DNA of 64,000 nt from Caldalkalibacillus uzonensis (GTDB taxonomy: Bacteria; Bacillota; Bacilli; Caldalkalibacillales; Caldalkalibacillaceae): assembly GCF_030814135.1 (NCBI RefSeq), contig NZ_JAUSUQ010000003.1, positions 1-64,000 on the forward strand, written 5' to 3'. The notes below the pieces were generated by a model, which saw nothing but the letters and a program-made list of their open reading frames with translations, searched no databases and was not told where the DNA came from. Each line of letters begins with the position of its first letter. Position 1 is the first letter of the stretch. The translations under genes were made by a program, and so were the position numbers. Below are positions 42,519-51,167 of the stretch, in pieces.

Positions 42519-43553
42519 ATGAGTAAAAAATTGTACCTCCTAATCAGTATTCTTGTAGTTTTCAGCTTAGCTCTTATGGCCTGTAGTTCCGACAGCACGA
42601 CCCAATCAACAGACGAAGCGGGAAATGGACAGGAAAATGGACAAGCTAACGAGTCTGCCAATAATGCTAGTGATTATCCTAGCCGCACAATTGAAATCTA
42701 TGTTGGACATGGAGCAGGGGGAGGAACAGATATTTTTGCCCGCACGATTGGTGAACTGCTAGAAGATATCTTAGGTGTTAATATTAATGTCGTTAATCTT
42801 GAAGGTGCAGGTGGAGTTATAGCCAAAGAACATGTGGCTAATCAACCGGCAGACGGATATACCATTGCAGCCATCTCCTCCTTCCCTGTCAGTACAGCTC
42901 TAGGGACCAACCCAGCAGGATTGGATGTACTCACTCCTATCGCTCGTGTACAAGCTGATACGTACACCATTATGGTAAGATCTGATCAGTTTGAAGACTT
43001 GGATGAGTTCCTGAAGTACGCCGAAGAAAACCCGGGCCAAGTTCGAATTGGCGGTGTAAGTACCGGAAGCATGGATGAAATTAATGCAGCAAGGTTTATA
43101 GATGCTACTGGCCTTGATATGGCTTACGTTCCCTTTGATGGTTCAGGTGACATGCAAGCAGCTTTACTTGGCGGCCATGTTGAAGCGATCCTTGAAGAGC
43201 TTGGACCCGTTATTGATTATGTGGATTCAGGTGAAATAAAGCCCATTATTGTCTTTGCAGAAGAGCGTTTGGACGAGTTCCCGGATGTGCCGACCACTGT
43301 AGAAAATGGTTGGGATCTTACTCAAGGGGTTGAGAGAGGTTTCGCCATCCATATAGATACACCGCAAGAAATTATTGATCTGCTAGAAGATGCTATACGA
43401 CAAGCCTACGAAACTGAAGCCTATAAAGAACATGAGAAGCAACGCTATCTCCATTTGCGCGAAGGATGGCTAGGTTCTCAAGAATACAGGGAAAAATTGG
43501 AGCAGGACATCGCCATTTACCGTGAAGTTATACAACAATTAGAATCTCAATAA
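42519..43553 (+). CDS. tctC: TctC-family solute-binding lipoprotein (system 2)
   Basis: A 344-aa lipoprotein from ATG 42519; an in-frame ATG at 42507 overlaps the likely ribosome-binding site. The signal ends LALMAC, followed by a Gln/Asn/Glu-rich linker. YPSRTIEIYVGHGAGGGTDI is the carboxylate loop and VPFDGSGDMQAALLGGHVEA matches systems 1 and 3. It is closer to system 1 than to system 3, both in length and in the ending LHLREGWLGSQEY. Confidence 0.93.
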   Translation: MSKKLYLLISILVVFSLALMACSSDSTTQSTDEAGNGQENGQANESANNASDYPSRTIEIYVGHGAGGGTDIFARTIGELLEDILGVNINVVNLEGAGGVIAKEHVANQPADGYTIAAISSFPVSTALGTNPAGLDVLTPIARVQADTYTIMVRSDQFEDLDEFLKYAEENPGQVRIGGVSTGSMDEINAARFIDATGLDMAYVPFDGSGDMQAALLGGHVEAILEELGPVIDYVDSGEIKPIIVFAEERLDEFPDVPTTVENGWDLTQGVERGFAIHIDTPQEIIDLLEDAIRQAYETEAYKEHEKQRYLHLREGWLGSQEYREKLEQDIAIYREVIQQLESQ

Positions 43554-43573
43554 ATATAACCGAATCAAACAAG

Positions 43574-43592
43574 GGGGCAAATTATTTGCCCC
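43574..43592 (+). promoter_or_regulatory. Hairpin between tctC and tctB, system 2
   Basis: GGGGCAAA-TTA-TTTGCCCC with 8-base arms, followed by TCTCC and no T-run. It is placed like the hairpins in systems 1 and 3. Confidence 0.7.
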
Positions 43593-43623
43593 TCTCCATT
43601 CATTCATTGGGAGGGAAACTTCA

Positions 43624-44169
43624 ATGGCAGTCCCCAATCTCATACTTTCATGCATCACACTCATCTTTGCCACTGTATTTCTTATTATCGCTCAACAGTT
43701 ACCTCCTGGAAGACCGGGTGCCACAACTTTAGGTCCTTCTGCCTGGCCTACGGTGATCTTAACCATCATGTGGGTGATGGGTGCTTTGCTCTTAATTAAA
43801 GCGATTATTCAATTGCGTAAAGACAAAGAAAATCAGCAGTCATCAAATGACGTCCTGAAAGACATCGTTCCAGACGATATTGATACACAAGTAAAGAAAC
43901 CACAAATCGCTCATCCACACCGCCACTGGATCATTTATACCCTAATTATCCTTTATGCTCTCATCATGGGTTATATTGGCTTTACTCTCGCTTCATTTTT
44001 ATTTGTGATTGCAGCAGCATGGGTGTTCGGTATGCGGAAATGGTATTTACTTGTTTTGAACGGTGCAGTTAGTACAGCAGTTATCGTCCTTTTGTTCGGA
44101 AATCTGCTCGGCGTACCCCTACCCAGAGGAATTGGAATATTAAGAGAAATAAGCTTCTTACTATATTAA
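43624..44169 (+). CDS. tctB: Tripartite tricarboxylate transporter small subunit TctB (system 2)
   Basis: A 181-aa protein with four membrane helices (LILSCITLIFATVFLIIAQQ; TVILTIMWVMGALLLIKAII; WIIYTLIILYALIMGYIGFT; VLNGAVSTAVIVLLFGNLL) and the ending PLPRGIGILREISFLLY. The ATG has GGGAGG upstream. The central loop is longer and more charged than in system 1. Confidence 0.9.
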   Translation: MAVPNLILSCITLIFATVFLIIAQQLPPGRPGATTLGPSAWPTVILTIMWVMGALLLIKAIIQLRKDKENQQSSNDVLKDIVPDDIDTQVKKPQIAHPHRHWIIYTLIILYALIMGYIGFTLASFLFVIAAAWVFGMRKWYLLVLNGAVSTAVIVLLFGNLLGVPLPRGIGILREISFLLY

Positions 44170-44200
44170 TGACACTAGGTTGTCAAGGGGGATCAACATT

Positions 44201-45703
44201 ATGTGGGAAAATCTATTAGGCGGGTTCCTCTCCGTTATAGAACCCATACACCTTTTGGTTCTTCTTTCCGCTGTGTTCATTGGTTTTCTCGGAGGAGCCT
44301 TACCAGGGATTAGCGGGACGATGCTCGTTATTATCCTGTTACCCGTTACCTATGGCATGGATACGATTAGCGCTTTTCTTATGCTAACAGCGATCTACGC
44401 CGCTACTGTTTTTTCAGGTATGATTAGCGCTATCATGTTTCGTACACCTGGAACACCGGAAGCGGTCGCTACAGTTTTTGACGGCTACCCGATGGCCAAA
44501 AAAGGGAAAGCAGGAGAAGCTCTAGGCATCGCCATCTTCAGCTCAGCTGCGGGAGGAATGATCGGAACACTCATTTTGATCTTCCTGACACCAGTTCTGA
44601 GCAGATTTGCCCTTAGTTTTTCCTCACCGGAGTATTTTGCATTGGCCATCTTAGGGCTGACAGTTGTCGCCTCTTTAAGCGGAGGAGATATTATTAAAGG
44701 TTTTATTGGGGTTTGCTTTGGTTTATTTATTGCCACCATTGGCATGGATACTTTATCAGGAACACCGCGATTTCATTTTGGCACATCAAATCTGATGACA
44801 GGGGTTGAACTTCTTTCTGTGCTTATAGGCCTTTTTGCCATATCTGAAATCTTGCGCAGAACACGTGAAGATCAAAATCTCGAAGAAACAACAGGTAAGA
44901 TTAAAACTCGCATTTTCAATTCCGCTATTATTAAAAAGATTTCAACCACCATTGGTCGTTCCTCACTGCTGGGTACCTTTATTGGCATCCTTCCAGGGGT
45001 AGGAGCTACCACAGCCTCCATGCTCAGTTACAGCGAAGCTGTCCGTTGGTCCAAACATCCTCAAAAATTTGGTACGGGGGTTCCGGAGGGAATCGCCGCT
45101 CCCGAATCAGCCAACAATTCTGCTGCCATGGGAGCTCTTGTGCCATTGTTAGCCTTAGGAATACCAGGCAGTGCTACAACAGCCGTCATATTAGGAGCTT
45201 TCATCTTGCACGGTCTTCAGCCTGGTCCCAATTTATTGATTAAAGAAAGCAGTTTAGTTTATGCCATTTTTGTAGGTTTATTACTTGTCAACATTATGAT
45301 TATTGTCTTTTCTAAACCTTTTATCGCCTTATTTACAAAGATTATGCGAATTCCTTACACTGTATTAGGACCGATTATTATCATCCTGTGTATGATTGGA
45401 ACTTATGCAGTACGCAACTCCCTGTTTGATGTATGGGTCATGTTACTGTTCGGGATCATCGGGTTCTTGCTGGAAAAATATCGTTTTCCGATTGCCACTG
45501 TTATCTTGGGCGTAGTATTAGGCCCGATCGCCGAGTCAGAATTTCGCCGGGGGTTACAAATGGCCGGGGGGGATTATTCTGTCTTTTTCACTCGTCCAAT
45601 CAGTGCTACATTGCTAATCATCGCCATTTTAGTGATCGCACTGCCAATTTTCAAATCGTTGTTCAAATCACGAACGAATCAAACCGGGCAGATCTCTTCC
45701 TAA
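44201..45703 (+). CDS. tctA: Tripartite tricarboxylate transporter large subunit TctA (system 2)
   Basis: A 500-aa multi-pass protein from ATG 44201, after AAGGGGG. GFLGGALPGISGTMLVIILL, TVFDGYPMAKKGKAGEALGI and GIPGSATTAVILGAFILHGL are TctA signatures. The sequence is strikingly close to system 1 TctA along its length, so the two likely arose by duplication. A bidirectional terminator follows at 45783. Confidence 0.94.
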   Translation: MWENLLGGFLSVIEPIHLLVLLSAVFIGFLGGALPGISGTMLVIILLPVTYGMDTISAFLMLTAIYAATVFSGMISAIMFRTPGTPEAVATVFDGYPMAKKGKAGEALGIAIFSSAAGGMIGTLILIFLTPVLSRFALSFSSPEYFALAILGLTVVASLSGGDIIKGFIGVCFGLFIATIGMDTLSGTPRFHFGTSNLMTGVELLSVLIGLFAISEILRRTREDQNLEETTGKIKTRIFNSAIIKKISTTIGRSSLLGTFIGILPGVGATTASMLSYSEAVRWSKHPQKFGTGVPEGIAAPESANNSAAMGALVPLLALGIPGSATTAVILGAFILHGLQPGPNLLIKESSLVYAIFVGLLLVNIMIIVFSKPFIALFTKIMRIPYTVLGPIIIILCMIGTYAVRNSLFDVWVMLLFGIIGFLLEKYRFPIATVILGVVLGPIAESEFRRGLQMAGGDYSVFFTRPISATLLIIAILVIALPIFKSLFKSRTNQTGQISS

Positions 45704-45782
45704 ATGATCAGATTCCACATGCCATTTAATTGAAATCCCAATATCCGTCCAAAATCAAGTCGTATCTGTCCTATTAAAAAAT

Positions 45783-45812
45783 ACCTCACGAATGACGTGA
45801 GGTTAATTTTTT
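45783..45812. terminator. Bidirectional terminator, tctA(2) / UGSC gene
   Basis: ACCTCACG-AATGA-CGTGAGGT followed by TAATTTTTTT on the plus strand and ATTTTTTAA on the minus strand. Confidence 0.88.
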
Positions 45813-46330
45813 TCTATGATTGCTTTAAGCACATCAGGTAAAATTCGCATTGCTTCTTGTAGCATTGTTTCCTCTGCGGCTGTGGACAGAGGATGATTGA
45901 TCTCTACTAGTGGCAGATGGCTATAACCATGTACTCGAGCCATATTCTGACACTGAATCGAAAATGCTTCGGTGCAAATCACCACAGCTGGAACCTTATG
46001 TTCTTCTGCATAAATCCCATCAAGCAAACTGCTTGAGCTGCATGACCCTCAGTCCCCTACACCTGAAATGACAGCATCACATTGTTGTACTTTTTCAAGT
46101 TCTTCAGCATTAATCGGCAGTGAGTGGTTCTTTTTATTTATCCATATGACATCCTTAATGTTCTGACGCTTCTTCATCTGCTCTGCTAGATAATGGAGGA
46201 ATACAGGTGCATTTGTTTTATTATTATTAATGACACCCAACACTTTTCCATCCAATGTCTTCAGTCGTTCTGCAAGCGGTTTGGCTGTTGCTAGAGGTTT
46301 TTCCGTTGGATTTAATACGATAATGGACAA
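45803..46330 (-). CDS. UGSC-motif selenoprotein (in-frame TGA read as selenocysteine)
   Basis: The reading frame from TTG 46330 (behind GGGGGAG) runs 93 codons to TGA at 46049-46051. It then continues in the same frame for 81 more codons to TAA at 45803, giving 175 aa. Around the TGA the product reads GVGD-U-GSCSSSLLDGIYAEE, placing selenocysteine at residue 94 of a U-G-S-C (UXXC) redox motif, the name-giving motif of the UGSC family. A hairpin with a G in its loop begins 12 bases after TGA, as bacterial SECIS elements do. The N-terminal part (VLNPTEKPLATAKPLAERLK, KVLGVINNNKTNA) and C-terminal part (VPAVVICTEAF, LPLVEINHPLS) look like one Rossmann-like domain. It follows its 346-aa partner by 98 bases. 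The biochemical role is unknown. Confidence 0.83.
46020..46036 (-). promoter_or_regulatory. Bacterial SECIS-like hairpin
   Basis: On the minus strand TCAAGCA-GTT-TGCTTGA forms a 7-bp stem with a G-starting loop, about 19 bases after the TGA. This matches the stem, loop G and spacing expected for SelB binding in bacterial selenoprotein messages. Confidence 0.75.
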
Positions 46331-46428
46331 CTTTATCTCCCCCCTCTCATTGCTCAGACTCCGTCCATACTACCGCTGATCCTAACAACACTATTGGAAA
46401 ACCTACAGTTTTCCGTCTAGCACCCCTG

Positions 46429-47469
46429 TCAAACAAACCCTGAGTGAGTAATAAGTTTAGTCACCGGCTGGCTTTGATTCAGGCTTCCCCAGCCAGGGAT
46501 AAAGGCTGAAAACGGGCCTCCCTTTCCTCCCCCAGCGATGAGATAAAGAGCTTCCGGGGACGGAACAGCACGAACCCACTCCCCATCAATTCCTGCCAGA
46601 TAATCAGAACTAAAGCCAAAATCCAACAGATCAGTTTTGGGTCTTTTAGCGTGTTCAAATAAATAATCTTTGACTTCCTGTTTTGACCATTTTTCCTGTA
46701 CAAGCAGCTGCCAATGTTCGTCGCCGATGACCACTACACATGGGGTGTTGCGTTGAATATTAAACGTCCCCGCTGATACCATTCGATCAGCGATCGTCCT
46801 TAATAGGACTTCTGGGGTTTTGGCCGCCGGTTGGTAAATCTGATTTGGCCCTTCCGTTGCTATGACAGTGACAGTACTTTCTTCTTTCCTGAAACCTTGT
46901 TCAACATTGAGTGTTTCCCACTCCTCTTGTTCACGCTCAGCTAGACAGAAACCAATCTTTCCGGGGTGCCCGAGAGTCGTTTGATCAAACTCTTTAGTTC
47001 CCCCAGCATTAATTAGGGCCAATTGCACAGCACGGCCAATCACGAGATTTGTCCGATGTCCCGGACCAAGCAGATTATGCCCTGTATTGAAGCCCAGTTG
47101 AGACACGATCGGGCCACTTACGATAAGCAAAAGAGAAGCCCCTCCGGTGCTCGCAGTGGGACCATGTACTCCAAAACGTGGATCTAAGACAGCTTCAAGT
47201 CCAGCAATCACAACAGGGAAGTGAGCCGGTAAACACCCCGCCATCACTGCATTAATAGCGGCTTTTTCCGCAGTTATTTGTAAGTTACGTTCCGGGATTG
47301 ATCCGATCACTTCTTGACCCGTTAGCGAGAGGGACGAGAGCATTTCCTCCACCTTATGAGGCGTTGGCGGTACTATGGGCAACCCATCTGTCCAGCCCTT
47401 TTCAAAAAAAAGCTCCATCCCCTCAAACAGATCACCAACCTTAATCTGCTCTGATCTCCATCTGTTCAA
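46429..47469 (-). CDS. Conserved partner of the UGSC protein, 346 aa
   Basis: The TTG at 47469 overlaps the upstream crotonase stop (TTGA) and has AGGAG nine bases before it. The protein reads FFEKGWTDGLPIVPPTPHKV, INAVMAGCLPAHFPVVIAGL, GPTASTGGASLLLIVSGPIV and GRTNLVIGRAVQLALINAGG-like (HRTNLVIGRAVQLALINAGG) segments, Gly-rich and soluble, with no signal or membrane helix. I know no biochemical function for this family. Conserved Cys in MAGCLPAHFP and in KIGFCLAERE could work with the UXXC protein. Operon position between a crotonase and the selenoprotein suggests a shared reaction. Confidence 0.75.
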   Translation of the reverse strand: MNRWRSEQIKVGDLFEGMELFFEKGWTDGLPIVPPTPHKVEEMLSSLSLTGQEVIGSIPERNLQITAEKAAINAVMAGCLPAHFPVVIAGLEAVLDPRFGVHGPTASTGGASLLLIVSGPIVSQLGFNTGHNLLGPGHRTNLVIGRAVQLALINAGGTKEFDQTTLGHPGKIGFCLAEREQEEWETLNVEQGFRKEESTVTVIATEGPNQIYQPAAKTPEVLLRTIADRMVSAGTFNIQRNTPCVVVIGDEHWQLLVQEKWSKQEVKDYLFEHAKRPKTDLLDFGFSSDYLAGIDGEWVRAVPSPEALYLIAGGGKGGPFSAFIPGWGSLNQSQPVTKLITHSGFV

Positions 47470-48269
47470 TGTTGGCCTCTCCTATCCTTAAATTGAGGGG
47501 AACGTTTCTCAACAAAGGCACGAATCCCTTCCGGAAAATCATAAGGATCCACAAACACCTGGCGCGGATCTCCCCAGGGAACATTGATTCCCGGAATACT
47601 TGAAGCCACTGATCTCTTAACGGCATAAACGGAGGCCGGTGACTGAGAACTAATCTTTTTACCCAGTTCGAAAGCAAAGCGATCCAGACGTTCAGTTTCC
47701 ACTAGATAGTTGATCAAACCAAGCTGATAACATTCTTCCGCGTTGAACAAGCGCCCAGTATACACCAGATCTTTGGCACGGCTTGGACCGATTAAATCCA
47801 CAATCCGTTTGACAAATTTATCGTTTAACGTAATGCCTAGGCGTCCCACCGGAATTCCCATCTGAGTGTTGTTCGAGCCAATGCGGAGATCACAAGCAAG
47901 GGCGAACACAAATCCGGCCCCCATCGCTGGGCCATTAACCACCCCGATCGTCGGCAGAGGCAATCTTTCAAAGGTGGAAATCGCCTTCTCCATTCGCACA
48001 AATGCTTCTTCTGCCTCTTCAAGCGTCATTTGTGAAAACTCCTTAATATCTGAACCAGCGGTAAAATGCGGTCCGTTCCCCCGGATGATCACCACTCTAT
48101 TTTTTGGGTTATCCAGTATGCGTTTGCCTAAGTGAGTCAATTCATCCCACATCCGTGACGTTAGTGCATTGCGAAGGTGAGGGCGGTTTATGGTGATAAT
48201 GGCTAAACCAGCTGACTCCTGAAGTGTAATTTTTGATTGGGGCTCCACCCGTTTTATTGACACTTGCAT
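47466..48269 (-). CDS. Crotonase-fold protein 2, lacking the usual catalytic Glu residues
   Basis: A 267-aa enoyl-CoA hydratase/isomerase-family protein. FTAGSDIKEFSQM and GPAMGAGFVFALACDLRIGS are the CoA and oxyanion-hole loops. Where hydratases have Glu (GGXEXA), this has GAGFVFA, and the second Glu position is also replaced (GIPVGRLGITL). It should still bind acyl-CoA but probably catalyses another reaction, such as decarboxylation, isomerisation or C-C cleavage. It heads the operon with the UGSC partner and selenoprotein. Confidence 0.86.
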   Translation of the reverse strand: MQVSIKRVEPQSKITLQESAGLAIITINRPHLRNALTSRMWDELTHLGKRILDNPKNRVVIIRGNGPHFTAGSDIKEFSQMTLEEAEEAFVRMEKAISTFERLPLPTIGVVNGPAMGAGFVFALACDLRIGSNNTQMGIPVGRLGITLNDKFVKRIVDLIGPSRAKDLVYTGRLFNAEECYQLGLINYLVETERLDRFAFELGKKISSQSPASVYAVKRSVASSIPGINVPWGDPRQVFVDPYDFPEGIRAFVEKRSPQFKDRRGQH

Positions 48270-48295
48270 ATGTTGACCCTCCTTTTCCAGTTAAA

Positions 48296-48404
48296 TTGTC
48301 GACTTTTTATAATATTTCACTATTTATTATAAAGCATATTCATTATATTTTTCAAACAAATAGGAGATAATTAAATGCTATTTTCTTTATTTCTTGTCGA
48401 CAAG
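48296..48404. promoter_or_regulatory. Two GTCGAC operator-like sites around the crotonase 2 promoter
   Basis: TTGTCGAC (48296-48303) lies about 25 bases downstream of the -10 box. The perfect palindrome CTTGTCGACAAG (48393-48404) lies 38 bases upstream of the -35 box. The TNGTNNNACNA pattern is that of FCD-type GntR regulators, and such a gene is encoded at 49687-50352. Confidence 0.6.
48326..48355 (-). promoter_or_regulatory. Sigma-A promoter of the crotonase 2-UGSC operon
   Basis: TTGAAA, 18 bases, TATAAT on the minus strand. Both boxes and the spacer length are the same as in the CoA-transferase 2 promoter. Confidence 0.78.
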
Positions 48405-48529
48405 CTCCATACCGATAAGCGTTTTATGCACTAACAGCCCTAATGACAAAAACAGTAAATTGGCGATGTTTAAATTCAGGTCAATTGCATGTACCTTTCT
48501 GAAAATATTGACAAGTAATCGCCATACGT

Positions 48530-49569
48530 TTAACCAATATAATCCTCTCCCTTCATCCATTCTACATATTTACTTATTTGGATTAGTTCCGTATCGTTTC
48601 CTGGTGCCGCAGCGAGCATGACGGCCAACGGAAGTCCATTAGAGTCCAATGCCGCCGGAATAACTGAAAGAGGACCTCCCAACACTGTCCAGGGTGTCGT
48701 AAAATTCGGCGGACCCGTTGTATCAAGCCCTTCTGGAACGGATGAAGGAACAGGGGGAGCCATCAGCAAATCATAAGGTTGAAAGGCTTTCCAGGTTTCT
48801 GCTTTCATCTCTTCTAATGACCGACGTGCTTTTTCATAGTTTTCTTTCGTCATTGCCATGCCACTTTCAACCAATTCCACAAAATGATCACCGATGTTAG
48901 TTTTGTTGGTTTGAACTGTCGATCCATGATATGCTGCCGCTTCATAAGCAACTGCTTGTCTGTGTAGAGAAATAAAATCATCAAACGGATGAGGAGGTTT
49001 AACCCGTTCTACAGCATGTCCTGCTTCTTCCAATAATTTGTCAACTTGCTCAACCACTTTAATTGCATGTGGTGAACCCTCTCTTTGATAAAGAGGGTCT
49101 TCTACAATCCCTATCTTTAGAGCTTGTACAGAAGGATGAGACAGATCCCGATTTTCTCGATGATCTTGTTGATGAAAGACATCATAGGCTAAGCTCACGT
49201 CATCCCAAGTCCGGCCAAAAAAACCAAGTGAATCAAAAGTTGGAGCAAGAGGAAAAACCCCATCTGTTGGGAGGTTGCCCCAACCTTGCTCCCTACTTGT
49301 GTCTGTAAACCGGCCACATCAATATTATCCTTTACTCCAATTGGAATGCCGTGCAGAAGACTTCTGATCCTTCCTTGTCTCGCCTCTTTGGCAAGGAACT
49401 TGGCAGTCTCCAAGGTCCTTCTTCTGTCGATGAGTTTCCAGGCCTTGATTTTAGCCTCCATCCGGTCAATGTGTTCCAGATGTGCTTTGACAATCTCTAC
49501 AGGAGAAAGTACACCTTTGGAAATGTGTTCTGCCATTTGGCGAACACTAAGCTGTGTGATTTTATCCAT
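48530..49569 (-). pseudogene. Amidase-signature enzyme with internal deletion
   Basis: ATG 49569 (GAGAGGTG upstream) gives MDKITQLSVRQMAEHISKGV up to HGIPIGVKDNIDVAGL, which holds the catalytic Lys. At about 49275-49290 the sequence jumps to a different frame reading WGNLPTDGVFPLAPTFDSLG and FGRTWDDVSLAYDVF, which is normally about 100 residues further on. The missing stretch contains the GGSSGG loop with the catalytic Ser and cis-Ser. The C-terminal part (YDLLMAPPVP, GPLSVIPAALDSNGLPLAVM) is intact. The gene is therefore dead; it once hydrolysed an amide in the same cluster. Confidence 0.85.
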
Positions 49570-49686
49570 CTTGTACACCTCTCTCCTAAAATTCACCTTG
49601 TCATTCAACTTTAATGTTCCTATGATTTTTTTCAAATAAATGGGGAGATAATCTGACACTATTATCTCCCCCATACGAAGAGTTGC

Positions 49687-50352
49687 TTATTTTAAGATAT
49701 GCTTTTTCTCTTTCAAAATCTTATCTAACCTGTTTAACGCCTCATCATGGTGTTCTTTAAGCACGGTTTGAGCCGCCGTACGTTTTCCTGATTGCAGCAG
49801 TTGCCAGATGACCCTATGATCATCCAATGATTCCTTGATGTTTTGAACCGTATAAAACGATAATTTTTGCAAAACAATCAGCGGTGAACCCAGACGGCGG
49901 TAAAGGATCTTAAAGACCTCACTCTTCGAAAGTACAATCAGTTGAAAATGAAATTGACTGTTGAGTGAGGTATAACGTTCATAACTTTCCTCTTCCAGCG
50001 TATTTTCCATCTCCTTTAAGATGCGTTCTATTTTTTTTCGGTCAGGTTCACTAATCGGGTACTGAATCCGGTCAATGGCCATCATTTCAAGCATCAGCCG
50101 GATTTCATATAAATCGCGGATATCCCGTTGCGTGTATTGTTTAACAAACGCACCTTTGCGAGGTTTGCGCTCAATCAGTCCATCTATAGCCAATAAGTAC
50201 AGCGCCTCCCGGACGGGAGCCCGACTAGACCCAAACAATTCGGCATAACGGTCTTCAATGATTCGCTCCCCCTGCTCCAACTTGCCATTAAATATATCTG
50301 TCGCAATTTTCTCAGCTATTAAACGCGGCAAGGAGTTGTCAATCCCCTCCAT
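49687..50352 (-). CDS. GntR-family regulator, FCD (FadR) subfamily
   Basis: A 221-aa regulator from ATG 50352. The winged helix has GKLEQGERIIEDRYAELFGS, SRAPVREALYLLAIDGLIER and GAFVKQYTQRDI. The C-terminal FCD domain (DLYEIRLMLEMMAIDRIQYP; SQFHFQLIVLSKSEVFKILY) binds organic acids or metal. It is between the methyltransferase and the broken amidase, in the tct-3 operon direction. GTCGAC sites before several nearby units are its best candidate operators. Confidence 0.9.
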   Translation of the reverse strand: MEGIDNSLPRLIAEKIATDIFNGKLEQGERIIEDRYAELFGSSRAPVREALYLLAIDGLIERKPRKGAFVKQYTQRDIRDLYEIRLMLEMMAIDRIQYPISEPDRKKIERILKEMENTLEEESYERYTSLNSQFHFQLIVLSKSEVFKILYRRLGSPLIVLQKLSFYTVQNIKESLDDHRVIWQLLQSGKRTAAQTVLKEHHDEALNRLDKILKEKKHILK

Positions 50353-50374
50353 TCGACCACCCCTGTCCAATTGT

Positions 50375-51142
50375 TCATTTAGATTTCACTGTCTGAACAC
50401 TATACCAGTGATGGGTAAACACAATGTCATTCATTTCATACCGTATCTGTAAACCAAAGGCATCCTCTTCCATACCTTCCTCCATCATTTTTACGATGTC
50501 GTGTTGCTTATCACTACCTGTAACAGCCAGCCATTCAGCAAGAGTGCGATTTGTCTCCCATCTCTTAGTACTTATCAAGGAGAACCCAGTTGTGAGCAAC
50601 AATTCCTCTATTTCCTGTTCTGTTAGAAACTTGACATGCGAGGGATCTCTTAATTGTTCTAACTGGTTATGACGTTTTTGTTTCTCAGGATCAGCATCGG
50701 CGATGATATCCGCCAGAATCAATCTTCCCGAAGGTTTCAAAACCCTTTTGATTTCCCATATCAAACGTTCCGGTTCCGTCATATGATGCAGGGTTAGCCG
50801 AGTAACGACACAATCGAACATCTCGCTTATAAACGGTGTCTGGCAAGCATCTCCTTGAACATATAACGGGGCTAGACCCTGCTTATCACCTTGCTCCTTT
50901 GCCTTCTCTAGCATTTGGAGTGTTAAATCTAACCCAACCACTTGTGAAGACCTTCGAGCAAGGGCACGAGTGATGAGACCAGTGCCACATCCGAGATCTA
51001 ACACCCACTCACCTTCCTGAATCCCTGCCATGTCAACGATGGCTTCAATCTGCCGAACGTCCCCCAACACTGGACTATCTGGAAAAGAAGAGGCTTGCTT
51101 GCTAAACGATTGTTTTATCAATTCATGATTTATCTTGTTCAC
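50375..51142 (-). CDS. Class I SAM-dependent methyltransferase
   Basis: A 255-aa methyltransferase of the UbiE/Methyltransf_11 type. WVLDLGCGTGLITRALARRS binds SAM, VGLDLTLQMLEKAKEQGD is motif Post-I, and FDCVVTRLTLHHMTEPERLI follows. The substrate is not evident. It begins 26 bases after tctA of system 3, so it may modify or detoxify the imported compound. The GTG start has GGGAGG very close; a slightly later start is possible. Confidence 0.83.
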   Translation of the reverse strand: MNKINHELIKQSFSKQASSFPDSPVLGDVRQIEAIVDMAGIQEGEWVLDLGCGTGLITRALARRSSQVVGLDLTLQMLEKAKEQGDKQGLAPLYVQGDACQTPFISEMFDCVVTRLTLHHMTEPERLIWEIKRVLKPSGRLILADIIADADPEKQKRHNQLEQLRDPSHVKFLTEQEIEELLLTTGFSLISTKRWETNRTLAEWLAVTGSDKQHDIVKMMEEGMEEDAFGLQIRYEMNDIVFTHHWYSVQTVKSK

Positions 51143-51167
51143 CTCCCGGCTTCAGCTATGCCCGTTA

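Noticed and set aside
45803-46330. Two separate small genes, 45803-46027 and 46049-46330
   Set aside because: They share one frame, are separated only by TGA, and the joined product carries the U-G-S-C motif with a SECIS-like hairpin. Neither half alone has a sensible domain.
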